This document shows positions 39,538-47,622 of a stretch of 49,371 nucleotides of DNA, in pieces. Every line of letters begins with the position of its first letter. Within the stretch, counting starts at the first letter, position 1. Below the pieces are notes generated by a model, which worked only from the letters and a program-made list of their open reading frames with translations, did not search any database and was not told the DNA's origin. Source of the DNA: a virus; IMG/VR virus record IMGVR_UViG_3300009285_010806, positions 1 to 49,371 of that record; one strand, written 5' to 3'. The translations under genes were made by a program, and so were the position numbers.

Positions 39538-40836
39538 ATGGACCATTTAGAGATTATAAATAAGTTAAAAGAAAATAACCATCAAGCCTTTATTGTAGGG
39601 GGAATCCTCAGAGATGAATTATTAGGAATAGAATCTCGGGATATAGACATAGCCACATCGGCTTATCCTCTTCAAATATGTGAAATTTTTAAAAACTCAA
39701 AACCTCTTTTAGTTGGGGAATCTTTTGGAGTAGTCCTTATCGATAGCTATGACGTAGCAACTTTTCGGTCAGACAGGTATAATGGGCTAGATCATAAAGA
39801 CTGCAAAGTTTCTTTTGTTGATACAATTGAAGAAGATTTAGCAAGAAGAGATTTCACTATAAACGCTCTTGCTCGTGATGGAGAAAAAATCATTGATCCC
39901 TTTAATGGCGCAGAAGATTGCAAGAATAGAATCATTCGCTTTGTTGGCAATCCCCAAGATAGAATCAACGAAGATCCAGACAGAATAATTAGGGCTTGTC
40001 GATTCCTAGCTAAAATAGAGGGGGAATTCGAAAAAAATACTTTTAGTGCTTTGAAAAATAATGCTAGGCTTATTCAATACATAGCTCCTGAAAGAATAAA
40101 AATTGAAATATTAAAAGCCTTAAATATTAAAAATGCTTCTATGTTTTTTGAAGCATTACATAACATTGGTTGTCTAGAATATATTTTCCCCCGCCTGAAA
40201 GATACCTGTCATCATAACCATGGCAAATTTCATAGAGAAACAGTGTGGGATCATTGTATGGTTGTAGGAGATTGTATTTCCACAAAATATCCTTTAATTA
40301 AATTAGCTGGCTATCTTCACGACATTGCAAAACCGACTTGCTATATTGAAGATTCTTTTATTGACCATGAAATTATTGGAGCCTCTTTTATTGAAGAAGA
40401 TTTAAAATTCTTAAAATTTTCAAATGTCGAAATAACTTTTGTTGTTGGTCTTATAACTAATCACATGAGAAGTATAACAACCGATTTTAGTTACAAATCT
40501 GCAAGAAAAGCTATTAAATCCCTTTCTTTTTATAACTGTTCCTATAAGAATTTTTTACGGCTTAAAATAGCAGATAGGCAAGGAAATTTATTTAAAGAAC
40601 CATATTCTATCTCTTTGCTAAAAGATACTATCAAGAAATTTCAAGATAACCGGGATATGCCTTTGTCTACTCACGACTTGGCAATATCCGGAAAAGAAAT
40701 TATTGATTTATTAGGAATTCAGCCAGGACCATTAATCGGACAAATACAAAGAAAATTGTTGACATTTGTTATTGAGACTGGTATTAATGACAAAGATGTT
40801 TTGATTCAAGAAATTAAAAAAAATATGGAGGATTGA
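39538..40836 (+). CDS. cca: tRNA nucleotidyltransferase (CCA-adding) with HD domain
   Basis: The 432-residue protein has the class II nucleotidyltransferase head: FIVGGILRDELLG (19-31), RDIDIATSA (catalytic DxD, near 35-43), RRDFTINALA (near 103-112) and DPDRIIRACRFLAKIEG (near 145-161). An HD phosphohydrolase domain follows with HHNHGKFHRETVWDHCM and GYLHDIAKPT. It adds or repairs the 3-prime CCA of tRNAs. The phage tRNAs already encode CCA, so repair after nuclease attack is a possible purpose. AGGAAGCAAA precedes the ATG. Confidence 0.88.
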   Translation: MDHLEIINKLKENNHQAFIVGGILRDELLGIESRDIDIATSAYPLQICEIFKNSKPLLVGESFGVVLIDSYDVATFRSDRYNGLDHKDCKVSFVDTIEEDLARRDFTINALARDGEKIIDPFNGAEDCKNRIIRFVGNPQDRINEDPDRIIRACRFLAKIEGEFEKNTFSALKNNARLIQYIAPERIKIEILKALNIKNASMFFEALHNIGCLEYIFPRLKDTCHHNHGKFHRETVWDHCMVVGDCISTKYPLIKLAGYLHDIAKPTCYIEDSFIDHEIIGASFIEEDLKFLKFSNVEITFVVGLITNHMRSITTDFSYKSARKAIKSLSFYNCSYKNFLRLKIADRQGNLFKEPYSISLLKDTIKKFQDNRDMPLSTHDLAISGKEIIDLLGIQPGPLIGQIQRKLLTFVIETGINDKDVLIQEIKKNMED

Positions 40837-40837
40837 A

Positions 40838-41203
40838 ATGATCACGCGCCGGGCAGCCTTGAAAAAGGCTAAAGATTATGCAACTTGTGTCTATTATAAA
40901 AAGTGTGCTGGGTGGGATATCATAGGGCGGTGTCACAATTGTTTGAATTATAAAAAAGAGGGTCAAGATTTTAAAGTTTTAGGGACAATAAAACTTCCTC
41001 CCAACCATAAGCCTGGGCAAAATTTTTCATTTTTTCCAGGACGTTATGCTATACTATTTAAAGATCTTATATTTAAGAATTTTGCATTTATTATTTGTTG
41101 GGAAGATGAGACTGGTAAAATTCAAATTGGAGATTGTGGCAAATTAAACGAAAACGATTTAAATAATTTCAAACAAGAGGGTAAATGGGAAAGCTATAAC
41201 TAA
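40838..41203 (+). CDS. Hypothetical cysteine-containing protein
   Basis: The 121-residue protein has CVYYKKCAGWDIIGRCHNC near the start, a possible zinc cluster, followed by a beta-rich part (FSFFPGRYAILF, FIICWEDETG). It starts 1 nt after the cca stop with GGAGG inside the end of that gene. Function unknown. Confidence 0.5.
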   Translation: MITRRAALKKAKDYATCVYYKKCAGWDIIGRCHNCLNYKKEGQDFKVLGTIKLPPNHKPGQNFSFFPGRYAILFKDLIFKNFAFIICWEDETGKIQIGDCGKLNENDLNNFKQEGKWESYN

Positions 41204-41220
41204 AAAAATGGAGATTCAAA

Positions 41221-41463
41221 ATGATAGATAGTCCAGGTTTAAGCAAAAGAAAAGATATCTATATTACTTGCAATAATGAATGGGAAAAATTATGTTGGAA
41301 TCTCTTTCAACAAGAAATAAATTTGTGCTGTTTATCTATTCATAATATTAAAGATAAGGAGATAATAGAAATTTGCCACTATCTATGGAGTAACGATTTA
41401 TCCAAACCCCTTGATTTAATTATTAATACTATTAAAGTCAAAATAACGGAAGAAAAACTATAG
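41221..41463 (+). CDS. 80-residue hypothetical protein
   Basis: It reads MIDSPGLSKRKDIYITCNNE, with a helical middle (WEKLCWNLFQQEINLCCLS) and a basic end. GGAG precedes the ATG. No recognised family. Confidence 0.5.
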   Translation: MIDSPGLSKRKDIYITCNNEWEKLCWNLFQQEINLCCLSIHNIKDKEIIEICHYLWSNDLSKPLDLIINTIKVKITEEKL

Positions 41464-41485
41464 GGGATTGAGAGGAGACTTAAAA

Positions 41486-41806
41486 ATGGAATACAGTATT
41501 CAAATAACCGTCGATACCAACGATGCAGACTACGTTACTAATATAAATATCATTTCAGAAGAAGATTTAAATAAAATAATGCCTCTTATTGAAGAAATAA
41601 AAAAATATACATACAAGGGGAGAAACAAGTATTATAATTATAACACCTCAGAATGTTATGATCATCCTCTCCCTCATGAAATATATAATTTTAATGATGA
41701 AATTTTTGATATATTTGAAGAACTCTGTCCATATACAGAATACGGATTTCATACTATTTCTTCAATCAAAATAACTCCCGAAATTAAGTGGGAAATATTA
41801 TTATAA
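41486..41806 (+). CDS. 106-residue acidic hypothetical protein
   Basis: The ATG at 41486 follows AGGAGACTT; an upstream TTG is not needed. MEYSIQITVDTNDADYV opens an alpha/beta domain with many D, E and Y residues. No recognised family. Confidence 0.5.
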   Translation: MEYSIQITVDTNDADYVTNINIISEEDLNKIMPLIEEIKKYTYKGRNKYYNYNTSECYDHPLPHEIYNFNDEIFDIFEELCPYTEYGFHTISSIKITPEIKWEILL

Positions 41807-41850
41807 ATCAAATGAAAAATTATACTAAAGCAAACTATTAAGAGGAAAAT

Positions 41851-42168
41851 ATGATAACTATAGAATATACTGCTCATGGAGAACCAATTTCTGACTTTAA
41901 TTATCATGATTGGCTTACTTATATTAAAAATAATATCGATAGCAACCAAACATTTGTCGTTTCAACAAGCATTTTATTTTTCGCTATAAGATTAGCTATT
42001 TGTAATGGTGAAATTGATGAATCAAAAATCAATTTTAAATATCAAAATAAAATATTAGAAATTGATGAATATGGGAAAATCCATCACTGGCCGAACGGGT
42101 TTGCAGATGCCGAATTCAATCTTGTAAGAAATATTCTTTCATGTTCAGCAACTAAAAGAAAACAATAA
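41851..42168 (+). CDS. 105-residue hypothetical protein
   Basis: MITIEYTAHGEPISDFNYHD opens the protein. Its end, EYGKIHHWPNGFADAEFNLVRN, resembles the 'DxxGxIxxWPxGFxD' tail of some ATPases in mobile elements, but no ATPase motif is present. Start supported by AAGAGGAAAAT. Confidence 0.5.
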   Translation: MITIEYTAHGEPISDFNYHDWLTYIKNNIDSNQTFVVSTSILFFAIRLAICNGEIDESKINFKYQNKILEIDEYGKIHHWPNGFADAEFNLVRNILSCSATKRKQ

Positions 42169-42177
42169 GGGTAAAAT

Positions 42178-43764
42178 ATGAAATCTATAAGTTCCTTAGT
42201 CGCTGAACTCAAAAATAATAACCAGGACTTAGATTTTTACCCAACAACTACAGAAATTATTAATATAATTAAAAAATCTATTGATGAAGATAACTGTTCT
42301 ATTCTTGATTGCGGAGCAGGAAATGGCAATGCTTTAAATAAGTTAACAAATGGCAAAAAATATGCAATAGAAAAATCACAAATTCTTATAAAAGAAATGA
42401 ATCCAGATATTTTTATTGTTGGTTGTGATTTTCATGAAAATTCGCTTATTGATAAAAAAGTAGATGTTGTTTTCTGTAATCCCCCATACTTTGAGTATGT
42501 ACAGTGGGCAACAAAAATTATAAATGAATCCAATGCAAAAGAGATTTATCTAGTTATTCCAGAAAGATGGAAAAATAAAGAAGAAATTTTATATGCAATT
42601 AAAGATAGGGGTGCCTCGTTTGAAATAATTGGGAATACTGATTTTCTAGAAGCAGATAGGCCGGCTAGGGCCAAAGTAGATATTGTCAAAATTAATCTGC
42701 AACAAAATTCTCGTCATTATTATTCCAATACCTCCCCAGATATCGATCCCTTTGAGCTTTGGGTTGAAAAAGAATTTCCTCTTAACTCTCGAAAAAATGA
42801 TGAAGCGGAGGAAAATTTTACAAATAAAATTAATGAACTAGTTCCAGGGAGAGGACTAGTTCCTGTATTAGTTGAATTATATAATAATGAACTCCTAAAG
42901 TTAAGAAATCATTTTAAATCTATTTCTGAGCTAGATCAATCTATATTTTTAGAATTAGAAATCGGCTTTAATTCAATTGTTAATCTTTTAAGAGGAAGGA
43001 TTTTAAATTTAAAAACAAAATACTGGAGAGAATTGTTTAAAAATTTTACTCCAATAACCGAAAGACTGACAACAGAAAGTAGAAAAAAATTATTAGATAC
43101 ATTAACCGAAAATATTAGTGTTGATTTTACTGAATCAAATATTTATTCTGTAACAATTTGGGCAATTAAAAATGCCAATAAATATTTTGACCAACAATTA
43201 ATTAGCGTCTTTATGGGCTTAGTAGAAAAAGCAAATTTAATTAAATATAAATCAAACCAAAAAACATGGGGAAAAGATACATGGAGGTTTCGACAAGATA
43301 TTAGAGATGAAAGTATTACTCATTACGGGCTTGATTATAGATGCATAATAAGTTATTATAAAACATTCGATGATAGCTCTTATAGATACCATACTTATAG
43401 AAATGGTATTCATGAAGATGTTAACAATAAATTAAATGATATCATAACCATAGCCAATAATCTTGGATTTCATAGCTCTGAAAATAGTTTCGATAAAGAT
43501 TGGCAAAGAGGACAAGAGCAATTTTTTCATCTAAGCCAGGGAGAAATCCTTATGGCTGTCAGAGCTTATAAAAATGGGAATATTCATTTTAAATTCAACC
43601 AAAAATTTTTGAGGAAATTAAATGTAGAATTTGGAAGGTTAAAAGGGTGGTTGCGAGATTATAAGGAAGCAGCAGAAGAATTAAATATCCCAGAATTAGA
43701 AGCTAAAATGTACTTTAAATCAAACTTTATTTTAAATTCATCAAATATTAAACTTTTAGGATAA
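42178..43764 (+). CDS. N6-adenine methyltransferase-like protein with DUF4942
   Basis: Residues 1-180 have ILDCGAGNGNAL (near 42-53, SAM-binding motif I) and VVFCNPPYFE (near 97-106, NPPY motif IV), the signature of N6-adenine or N4-cytosine DNA methyltransferases. Residues 230-520 match the DUF4942 layout (long helices, then SITHYGLDYRCIISYYKTFD and an RAYKNGNIHFKFNQKFL end), a domain often fused to phage methyltransferases. It may protect phage DNA from restriction. No restriction enzyme is adjacent. Confidence 0.75.
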   Translation: MKSISSLVAELKNNNQDLDFYPTTTEIINIIKKSIDEDNCSILDCGAGNGNALNKLTNGKKYAIEKSQILIKEMNPDIFIVGCDFHENSLIDKKVDVVFCNPPYFEYVQWATKIINESNAKEIYLVIPERWKNKEEILYAIKDRGASFEIIGNTDFLEADRPARAKVDIVKINLQQNSRHYYSNTSPDIDPFELWVEKEFPLNSRKNDEAEENFTNKINELVPGRGLVPVLVELYNNELLKLRNHFKSISELDQSIFLELEIGFNSIVNLLRGRILNLKTKYWRELFKNFTPITERLTTESRKKLLDTLTENISVDFTESNIYSVTIWAIKNANKYFDQQLISVFMGLVEKANLIKYKSNQKTWGKDTWRFRQDIRDESITHYGLDYRCIISYYKTFDDSSYRYHTYRNGIHEDVNNKLNDIITIANNLGFHSSENSFDKDWQRGQEQFFHLSQGEILMAVRAYKNGNIHFKFNQKFLRKLNVEFGRLKGWLRDYKEAAEELNIPELEAKMYFKSNFILNSSNIKLLG

Positions 43765-43766
43765 AA

Positions 43767-43923
43767 ATGTTAAATTTAAAAGACATAACAATAAAAACAC
43801 AATATCCAAAAGGCTACAACTCGGAGAAAACCGGAACCATTAAAATCTAACGAAGTTTTTGCATTAAAAGACAAATTTAAAGAGATGTATTCAAACAAGA
43901 GGGGCCAAAATGATAGAATTTAA
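43767..43923 (+). pseudogene. Frameshifted small gene
   Basis: The frame from ATG 43767 (MLNLKDITIKTQYPKGYNSE) stops at 43848-43850. Another frame, open from 43795, encodes ESLK-type sequence (PLKSNEVFALKDKFKEMYSN) to 43923 but lacks a start. A one-base change around 43795-43840 would join them into one protein of about 50 residues. Confidence 0.35.
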
Positions 43924-44076
43924 AATCGGGGATACTGTTAGATGTTTGGTACATGTAAAATTCTGTGATGGACAGAGCATAAAACCGGGAGTTTGCACAT
44001 AATAACAAAAGAGACAGAAGCTTATTATAATAATAAATGCAATAATTATAAATATTTTTTGGAAAAAAGAAAATGA
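43910..44076 (+). pseudogene. Frameshifted SH3-like small gene
   Basis: The ATG at 43910 begins MIEFKIGDTVRCLVHVKFCD and stops at 44000-44002. The adjacent frame (GSLHIITKETEAYYNN...) runs to a TGA at 44074-44076 that overlaps the ATG of the next gene in ATGA fashion, as intact genes here do. A single indel near 43985-43990 probably broke a gene of about 55 residues. A programmed shift is less likely because no slippery heptamer is evident. Confidence 0.5.
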
Positions 44077-44960
44077 TTCTGAATAACCTCAACTCCCAAA
44101 ACCTTATTCATCCTCCACCATGGCTAATAAGCAATGTCCATTATTTAACTATGATGGGAAGCATTGCCTACGGTGTTTCAAATGAGTCTAGCGATATTGA
44201 CATTTATGGGTTTTGTATTCCTCCAAAACATATCATATTTCCAAATATAAATGGGATTCTTATTGGCTTTGATAATAATTATGAACAATTCGAGCAATGG
44301 CAAGAACACCATATAAAAGATATTTCTAAAAATAAAGAATATGATTTTTCAGTATATAATATAATTAAATATTTTAGGCTATGTGCCAACTGTAATCCAA
44401 ACATGATTGATTCTCTATTTGTTCCAAGAAGATGCATTCTTCATATTACCCAATTAGGGGAAATAGTAAGAGAAAATAGAAAAATATTCCTAAATAAGCA
44501 AGCTTGCCATAAATTTCGAGGCTACGCATTTGCCCAAATGCACAAAATGAAAACAAAGAGCCCTCAACTTGGATCAAAAAGAGATCAACTGGTAAGTACC
44601 TATTCTTACGACGTTAAATATGCTTACCATTTAGTTCGCTTAATTGATGAAGCAGTACAAATCCTCACAGAAGGAGATTTAGATTTAGAAAGAAGTAGAG
44701 AAATATTAAAAGCAATCAGAAGAGGAGAATGGACACAAGAGCAAATTGAAGAATATTTTGCGACTAAAGAAAAACATCTTGAGAAATTATATGAAGAGAG
44801 TAAATTGCCATATTCTCCTAATGAAGCCAAAATAAAACAATTGCTTCTTAACTGTCTTGAGCAACATTATGGAAATTTATCTGCTTGCATAGAAATACCA
44901 GCAAAAGAAAAACAAGCGTTACTTGATATTAAGAAAATCATTGACGGAGTTGTAAAATGA
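44073..44960 (+). CDS. RlaP/PF10127-type nucleotidyltransferase
   Basis: The 295-residue protein has the polymerase-beta-type nucleotidyltransferase core MMGSIAYGVSNESSDIDIYG (27-46), with GS and DxD residues. CNPNMIDSLFVP (near 108-119) and a helical C-terminal region with KFRGYAFAQMHKM follow, as in predicted phage nucleotidyltransferases of family PF10127. It would transfer a nucleotide to RNA, protein or a small molecule; the substrate is unknown. It overlaps the next gene as ATGA. Confidence 0.75.
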   Translation: MILNNLNSQNLIHPPPWLISNVHYLTMMGSIAYGVSNESSDIDIYGFCIPPKHIIFPNINGILIGFDNNYEQFEQWQEHHIKDISKNKEYDFSVYNIIKYFRLCANCNPNMIDSLFVPRRCILHITQLGEIVRENRKIFLNKQACHKFRGYAFAQMHKMKTKSPQLGSKRDQLVSTYSYDVKYAYHLVRLIDEAVQILTEGDLDLERSREILKAIRRGEWTQEQIEEYFATKEKHLEKLYEESKLPYSPNEAKIKQLLLNCLEQHYGNLSACIEIPAKEKQALLDIKKIIDGVVK

Positions 44961-45106
44961 ATAATTTTCTATACCCTTTCTTATTGGGGTTTTTAACTAA
45001 TTCAATCGCATCAAGATTAAGAGGAGATCCAGATTTTGACTTAATTTTCCTTATATTAACCTTGCTCTTAATTATTGTTTTATTAAAAACTCAACAGAAT
45101 TTTTAA
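44957..45106 (+). CDS. 49-residue membrane protein
   Basis: The ATG overlaps the previous stop. The peptide has two hydrophobic segments (FLYPFLLGFL and LIFLILTLLLIIVLL) separated by a charged turn (SRLRGDPDFD). This is a hairpin topology that could suit a small holin-like or membrane-anchoring protein; context does not decide. Confidence 0.5.
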   Translation: MNNFLYPFLLGFLTNSIASRLRGDPDFDLIFLILTLLLIIVLLKTQQNF

Positions 45107-45118
45107 AGGAGAAAGAAA

Positions 45119-45598
45119 ATGGAGGTAACATTTAGCAAAACCAGTTGGCACGGAAAATTTTATTATTTCATTTACAAAGACAATCCATCTCAACAAATCA
45201 ATCTTTGTCCATATTTTTGGAAAATAGCCACGGGGATTTTAACCCTCCCCCTTATTTGGATTGGGTGCATTATCCAAAACAGAACCCTAGCAAAAAATTC
45301 ATGGTTTGAAAATTTCTTCCTTACAATTTTAAGTTATTCTCTTATTATTTTCTTTTTAGCAATAGGTGAAACATTTTTACCTGGATGGCCATGGTGGGTA
45401 CAAATCCTCAATTCTATGGGAAGATGTTTTATTGGCTTTATTATAATTCTTGCTACTCTTGCTACTCTTGACTCTTTAAAAGCTTTCTATGTCTTTAAAA
45501 CGACAAAAGCAAAAGCCCAAACAAGGCAAGATTCTCTTTTCTTTTCCAAAATTAAGGCTTGGAAGAATAAAATTTGTCCTCAAATTAATTGGGTTTAA
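45119..45598 (+). CDS. Multi-pass membrane protein
   Basis: The 159-residue protein has a soluble start (TSWHGKFYYFIYKDNPSQ), NLCPYFWK, and then about three membrane helices (near 36-52, 68-86 and 100-118), with a basic cytoplasmic tail. The 'NLCPYFW' opening recurs in small phage membrane proteins. Function unknown. Confidence 0.55.
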   Translation: MEVTFSKTSWHGKFYYFIYKDNPSQQINLCPYFWKIATGILTLPLIWIGCIIQNRTLAKNSWFENFFLTILSYSLIIFFLAIGETFLPGWPWWVQILNSMGRCFIGFIIILATLATLDSLKAFYVFKTTKAKAQTRQDSLFFSKIKAWKNKICPQINWV

Positions 45599-45613
45599 TT
45601 TCTCTCAATTGAT

Positions 45614-45677
45614 TTGTTATAAGTTTTGATTTTAAATAATACAAAGAGACAGCCTATACGTCCAAGTCTTATAACAA
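45614..45677. repeat. 10-bp perfect inverted repeat
   Basis: TTGTTATAAG (45614-45623) and CTTATAACAA (45668-45677) flank 44 nt in the gap before the next gene. It could be an operator or a long-range RNA stem. Confidence 0.4.
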
Positions 45678-45709
45678 CATAATTCAATAAAATTATACGA
45701 GGTAAAAAC

Positions 45710-46045
45710 ATGGCAAGAGGAAGAAAACCAAAAGATCCAGAAGCAACAGAAACGAATACAGTTTATATTCCTATTGAGTTGGGAAAGAAAAAGAACATTA
45801 TCACAGCCGATTCTCGACAATGGATTTTAAACGAAATTCGGAAGGACAAAGAGGGCAATGAAGTTTTATCCCCTGTTAAATTTTATGCAACGCTGCCAAG
45901 GCTGATAAATAGCATGGCTGAAGCCAAACTCAGAAAATCGGAACTTGATTCATGGCAATCGGTAGCCAATAGAATGGAAGAAATCAAAAAAGAACTATAT
46001 AGCTTTTTTACCCTTAAACAACCAACAGGAGAAGAAAATGAATGA
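45710..46045 (+). CDS. Hypothetical helical protein
   Basis: The 111-residue protein starts MARGRKPKDPEATE, a basic DNA-hook-like start. A helical body (LINSMAEAKLRKSELDSWQS) and an acidic end follow. It overlaps the next gene by 8 nt. It may be DNA-binding; no family recognised. Confidence 0.5.
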   Translation: MARGRKPKDPEATETNTVYIPIELGKKKNIITADSRQWILNEIRKDKEGNEVLSPVKFYATLPRLINSMAEAKLRKSELDSWQSVANRMEEIKKELYSFFTLKQPTGEENE

Positions 46046-46418
46046 GCAACTTGAAACAATATTAGCAGATATTATTAAGAAAACAACTACAACAGCAGAA
46101 GCGGCGGGGAGTTTTGTTTTATCTGAAATTCCAGAAATTGTTAACCAATTACTTGTTTGGAAATTTTGGGTTGCAATAACATGGTCTGTTGTTTCATTTA
46201 CAGTATTTATTATTGCCAATATTTATGGTTTTAAATATCTAATTAAGGGGATAAAAGAACAAGATCAAGATATTGGTTTTATGGGGACTATAATTTTAAT
46301 CCCAAATTTTTTCATTATATTTCCAGTCACAATAATCAATACTGGAATTTGGATGCAAATTTGGCTAGCTCCTAAAATTTATCTTATTGAATATGCTTCT
46401 AAACTAACATTGAATTAA
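46038..46418 (+). CDS. Small phage membrane protein
   Basis: The 126-residue protein has an amphipathic start, then two to three membrane helices (near 44-62, 78-98 and 100-112), and ends WLAPKIYLIEYASKL, a tail seen in many small phage membrane proteins. A holin-like role is possible, but no endolysin gene is in the window. Confidence 0.5.
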   Translation: MNEQLETILADIIKKTTTTAEAAGSFVLSEIPEIVNQLLVWKFWVAITWSVVSFTVFIIANIYGFKYLIKGIKEQDQDIGFMGTIILIPNFFIIFPVTIINTGIWMQIWLAPKIYLIEYASKLTLN

Positions 46419-46427
46419 AGGAAATAA

Positions 46428-46736
46428 ATGGAAGAATATATTAGTGGAACAGGACAAAAATTAAGAGTTCATGACAAAGAAAAGTGTGTTGGTAGATTCT
46501 GCCCGATTCATAATCCATCACAACATTCTATGATTAATTGGCCTACCCATTGGAGGGATGATAGAAGGATTATGGAAAGAATTTGCCCTTGTGGAATTGG
46601 GCATCCAGATCCAGATGATTTAGCTTTTAGAGAAAAATTGGCCAGAGATAAAGATAAAAAAGAAACAGGGATAGAAAAAGAAGATTATAGTTATTTAGGA
46701 ATTCATGGGTGTTGTTCGTGCCATTGGGAAAAATAA
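46428..46736 (+). CDS. Conserved phage-type protein with C/H-rich segments
   Basis: The 102-residue protein has GRFCPIHNPSQHSMINWPTH and RDDRRIMERICPCGIGHPDP, followed near the end by GIHGCCSCHW. The 'CPIHxPSxH...ERxCPxGxGHPDPD...HGCxxC' pattern recurs in phage and bacterial hypothetical proteins and is probably metal-binding. Function not known. Confidence 0.6.
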   Translation: MEEYISGTGQKLRVHDKEKCVGRFCPIHNPSQHSMINWPTHWRDDRRIMERICPCGIGHPDPDDLAFREKLARDKDKKETGIEKEDYSYLGIHGCCSCHWEK

Positions 46737-46759
46737 AATAGTTTAGCGCTAAAAAACAT

Positions 46760-46787
46760 TAAAGTTTAGAAGCTATTTTTCCGATAA
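46760..46787 (+). promoter_or_regulatory. Sigma-28-like promoter for regulator and replication genes
   Basis: TAAAGTTT, 12 nt, TCCGATAA, with the invariant 16-nt spacing. It lies 27 nt upstream of the XRE-type gene, and the genes up to the initiator follow without gaps. Confidence 0.7.
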
Positions 46788-46814
46788 GTAGTATAATAAA
46801 ATAAAGGAGAATAT

Positions 46815-47000
46815 ATGCAACCGGAAGAATTTACAAGACTACAAAAAGAAATCGGGTGGAATAATAAAGTTTTAGCTTCAAAATTAGGTATTCATGAAGT
46901 AACTGTATGTAATTATAAAAAAGGGGGATTGTCTATTCCTGAAACAATAGAAAAACTTATAAAATTTTATCATAAGGAGATTATTAAAATTTTATCATAA
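46815..47000 (+). CDS. XRE-family helix-turn-helix protein
   Basis: The 61-residue protein has an HTH (WNNKVLASKLGIHEVTVCNY, then KKGGLSIP) covering residues 15-43: a compact Cro/C1-like DNA-binding domain without an effector domain. It lies at the head of the replication operon under a sigma-28-like promoter. AAGGAG precedes the ATG. A near-identical 20-nt direct repeat covers its last codons and the next ribosome-binding site (46961-47005). Confidence 0.75.
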   Translation: MQPEEFTRLQKEIGWNNKVLASKLGIHEVTVCNYKKGGLSIPETIEKLIKFYHKEIIKILS

Positions 47001-47010
47001 AGGAGGGTGA

Positions 47011-47622
47011 ATGGATTTTACAAATGCTTCAGGAGAACAACATGCAAAAACTTTAGAAAAAATTGATATCAGCAATGCACAATTATTTGATATTGTAGAA
47101 AAAGACAAAATAGAAAGAAACGCTGATGATATTTTAGAAAAGATAAACAATAAGAAAATACCTCCCTGGGCACTTTATTCTCAAATGGGCATATTTCTTA
47201 ACGAAACATTACAATCAAAAGCTTATTCATCAGAATTAAAAAGAAGACACGGTATTTATTTTATTTACAATATCCATAAAGAAATAATTTATATTGGAAA
47301 ATCAAATAACCTTAGAAATAGGATAAGGCAAAGTGTGCCTAACCAAGCTGGATTTTATTATTCATATTGGTTGGTGGAAAAACTAGAGGATATTGATATT
47401 TTAGAAATTTGTTTAATTTCTTTACTAAATCCTCCCCTCAATAGAATAAAAATTAAATTAAAAGATAAATTTGCAAAGGATATTTCAAAAGAAATCAACG
47501 TTTATTTTAAAAGTGATCCTATAAAAATTTTTGCTTTAAACTATGAAAAAATAAGGGGTTATGTCTTAAAAGAGAGTCAATTTTATAGAGATGGACGTTA
47601 TAAAGAACAAGGATATTACTAA
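47011..47622 (+). CDS. GIY-YIG nuclease-domain protein
   Basis: The 203-residue protein has a GIY-YIG core near residues 77-100: HGIYFIYN, then EIIYIGKSNNLRNRIRQS, with the conserved Tyr, Gly and Arg. Typical partners in the family are homing endonucleases and repair nucleases such as UvrC. The N-terminal 75 residues are helical and unmatched. The gene ends 1 nt before the initiator start. No HNH or DNA-binding repeats are seen. Confidence 0.75.
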   Translation: MDFTNASGEQHAKTLEKIDISNAQLFDIVEKDKIERNADDILEKINNKKIPPWALYSQMGIFLNETLQSKAYSSELKRRHGIYFIYNIHKEIIYIGKSNNLRNRIRQSVPNQAGFYYSYWLVEKLEDIDILEICLISLLNPPLNRIKIKLKDKFAKDISKEINVYFKSDPIKIFALNYEKIRGYVLKESQFYRDGRYKEQGYY

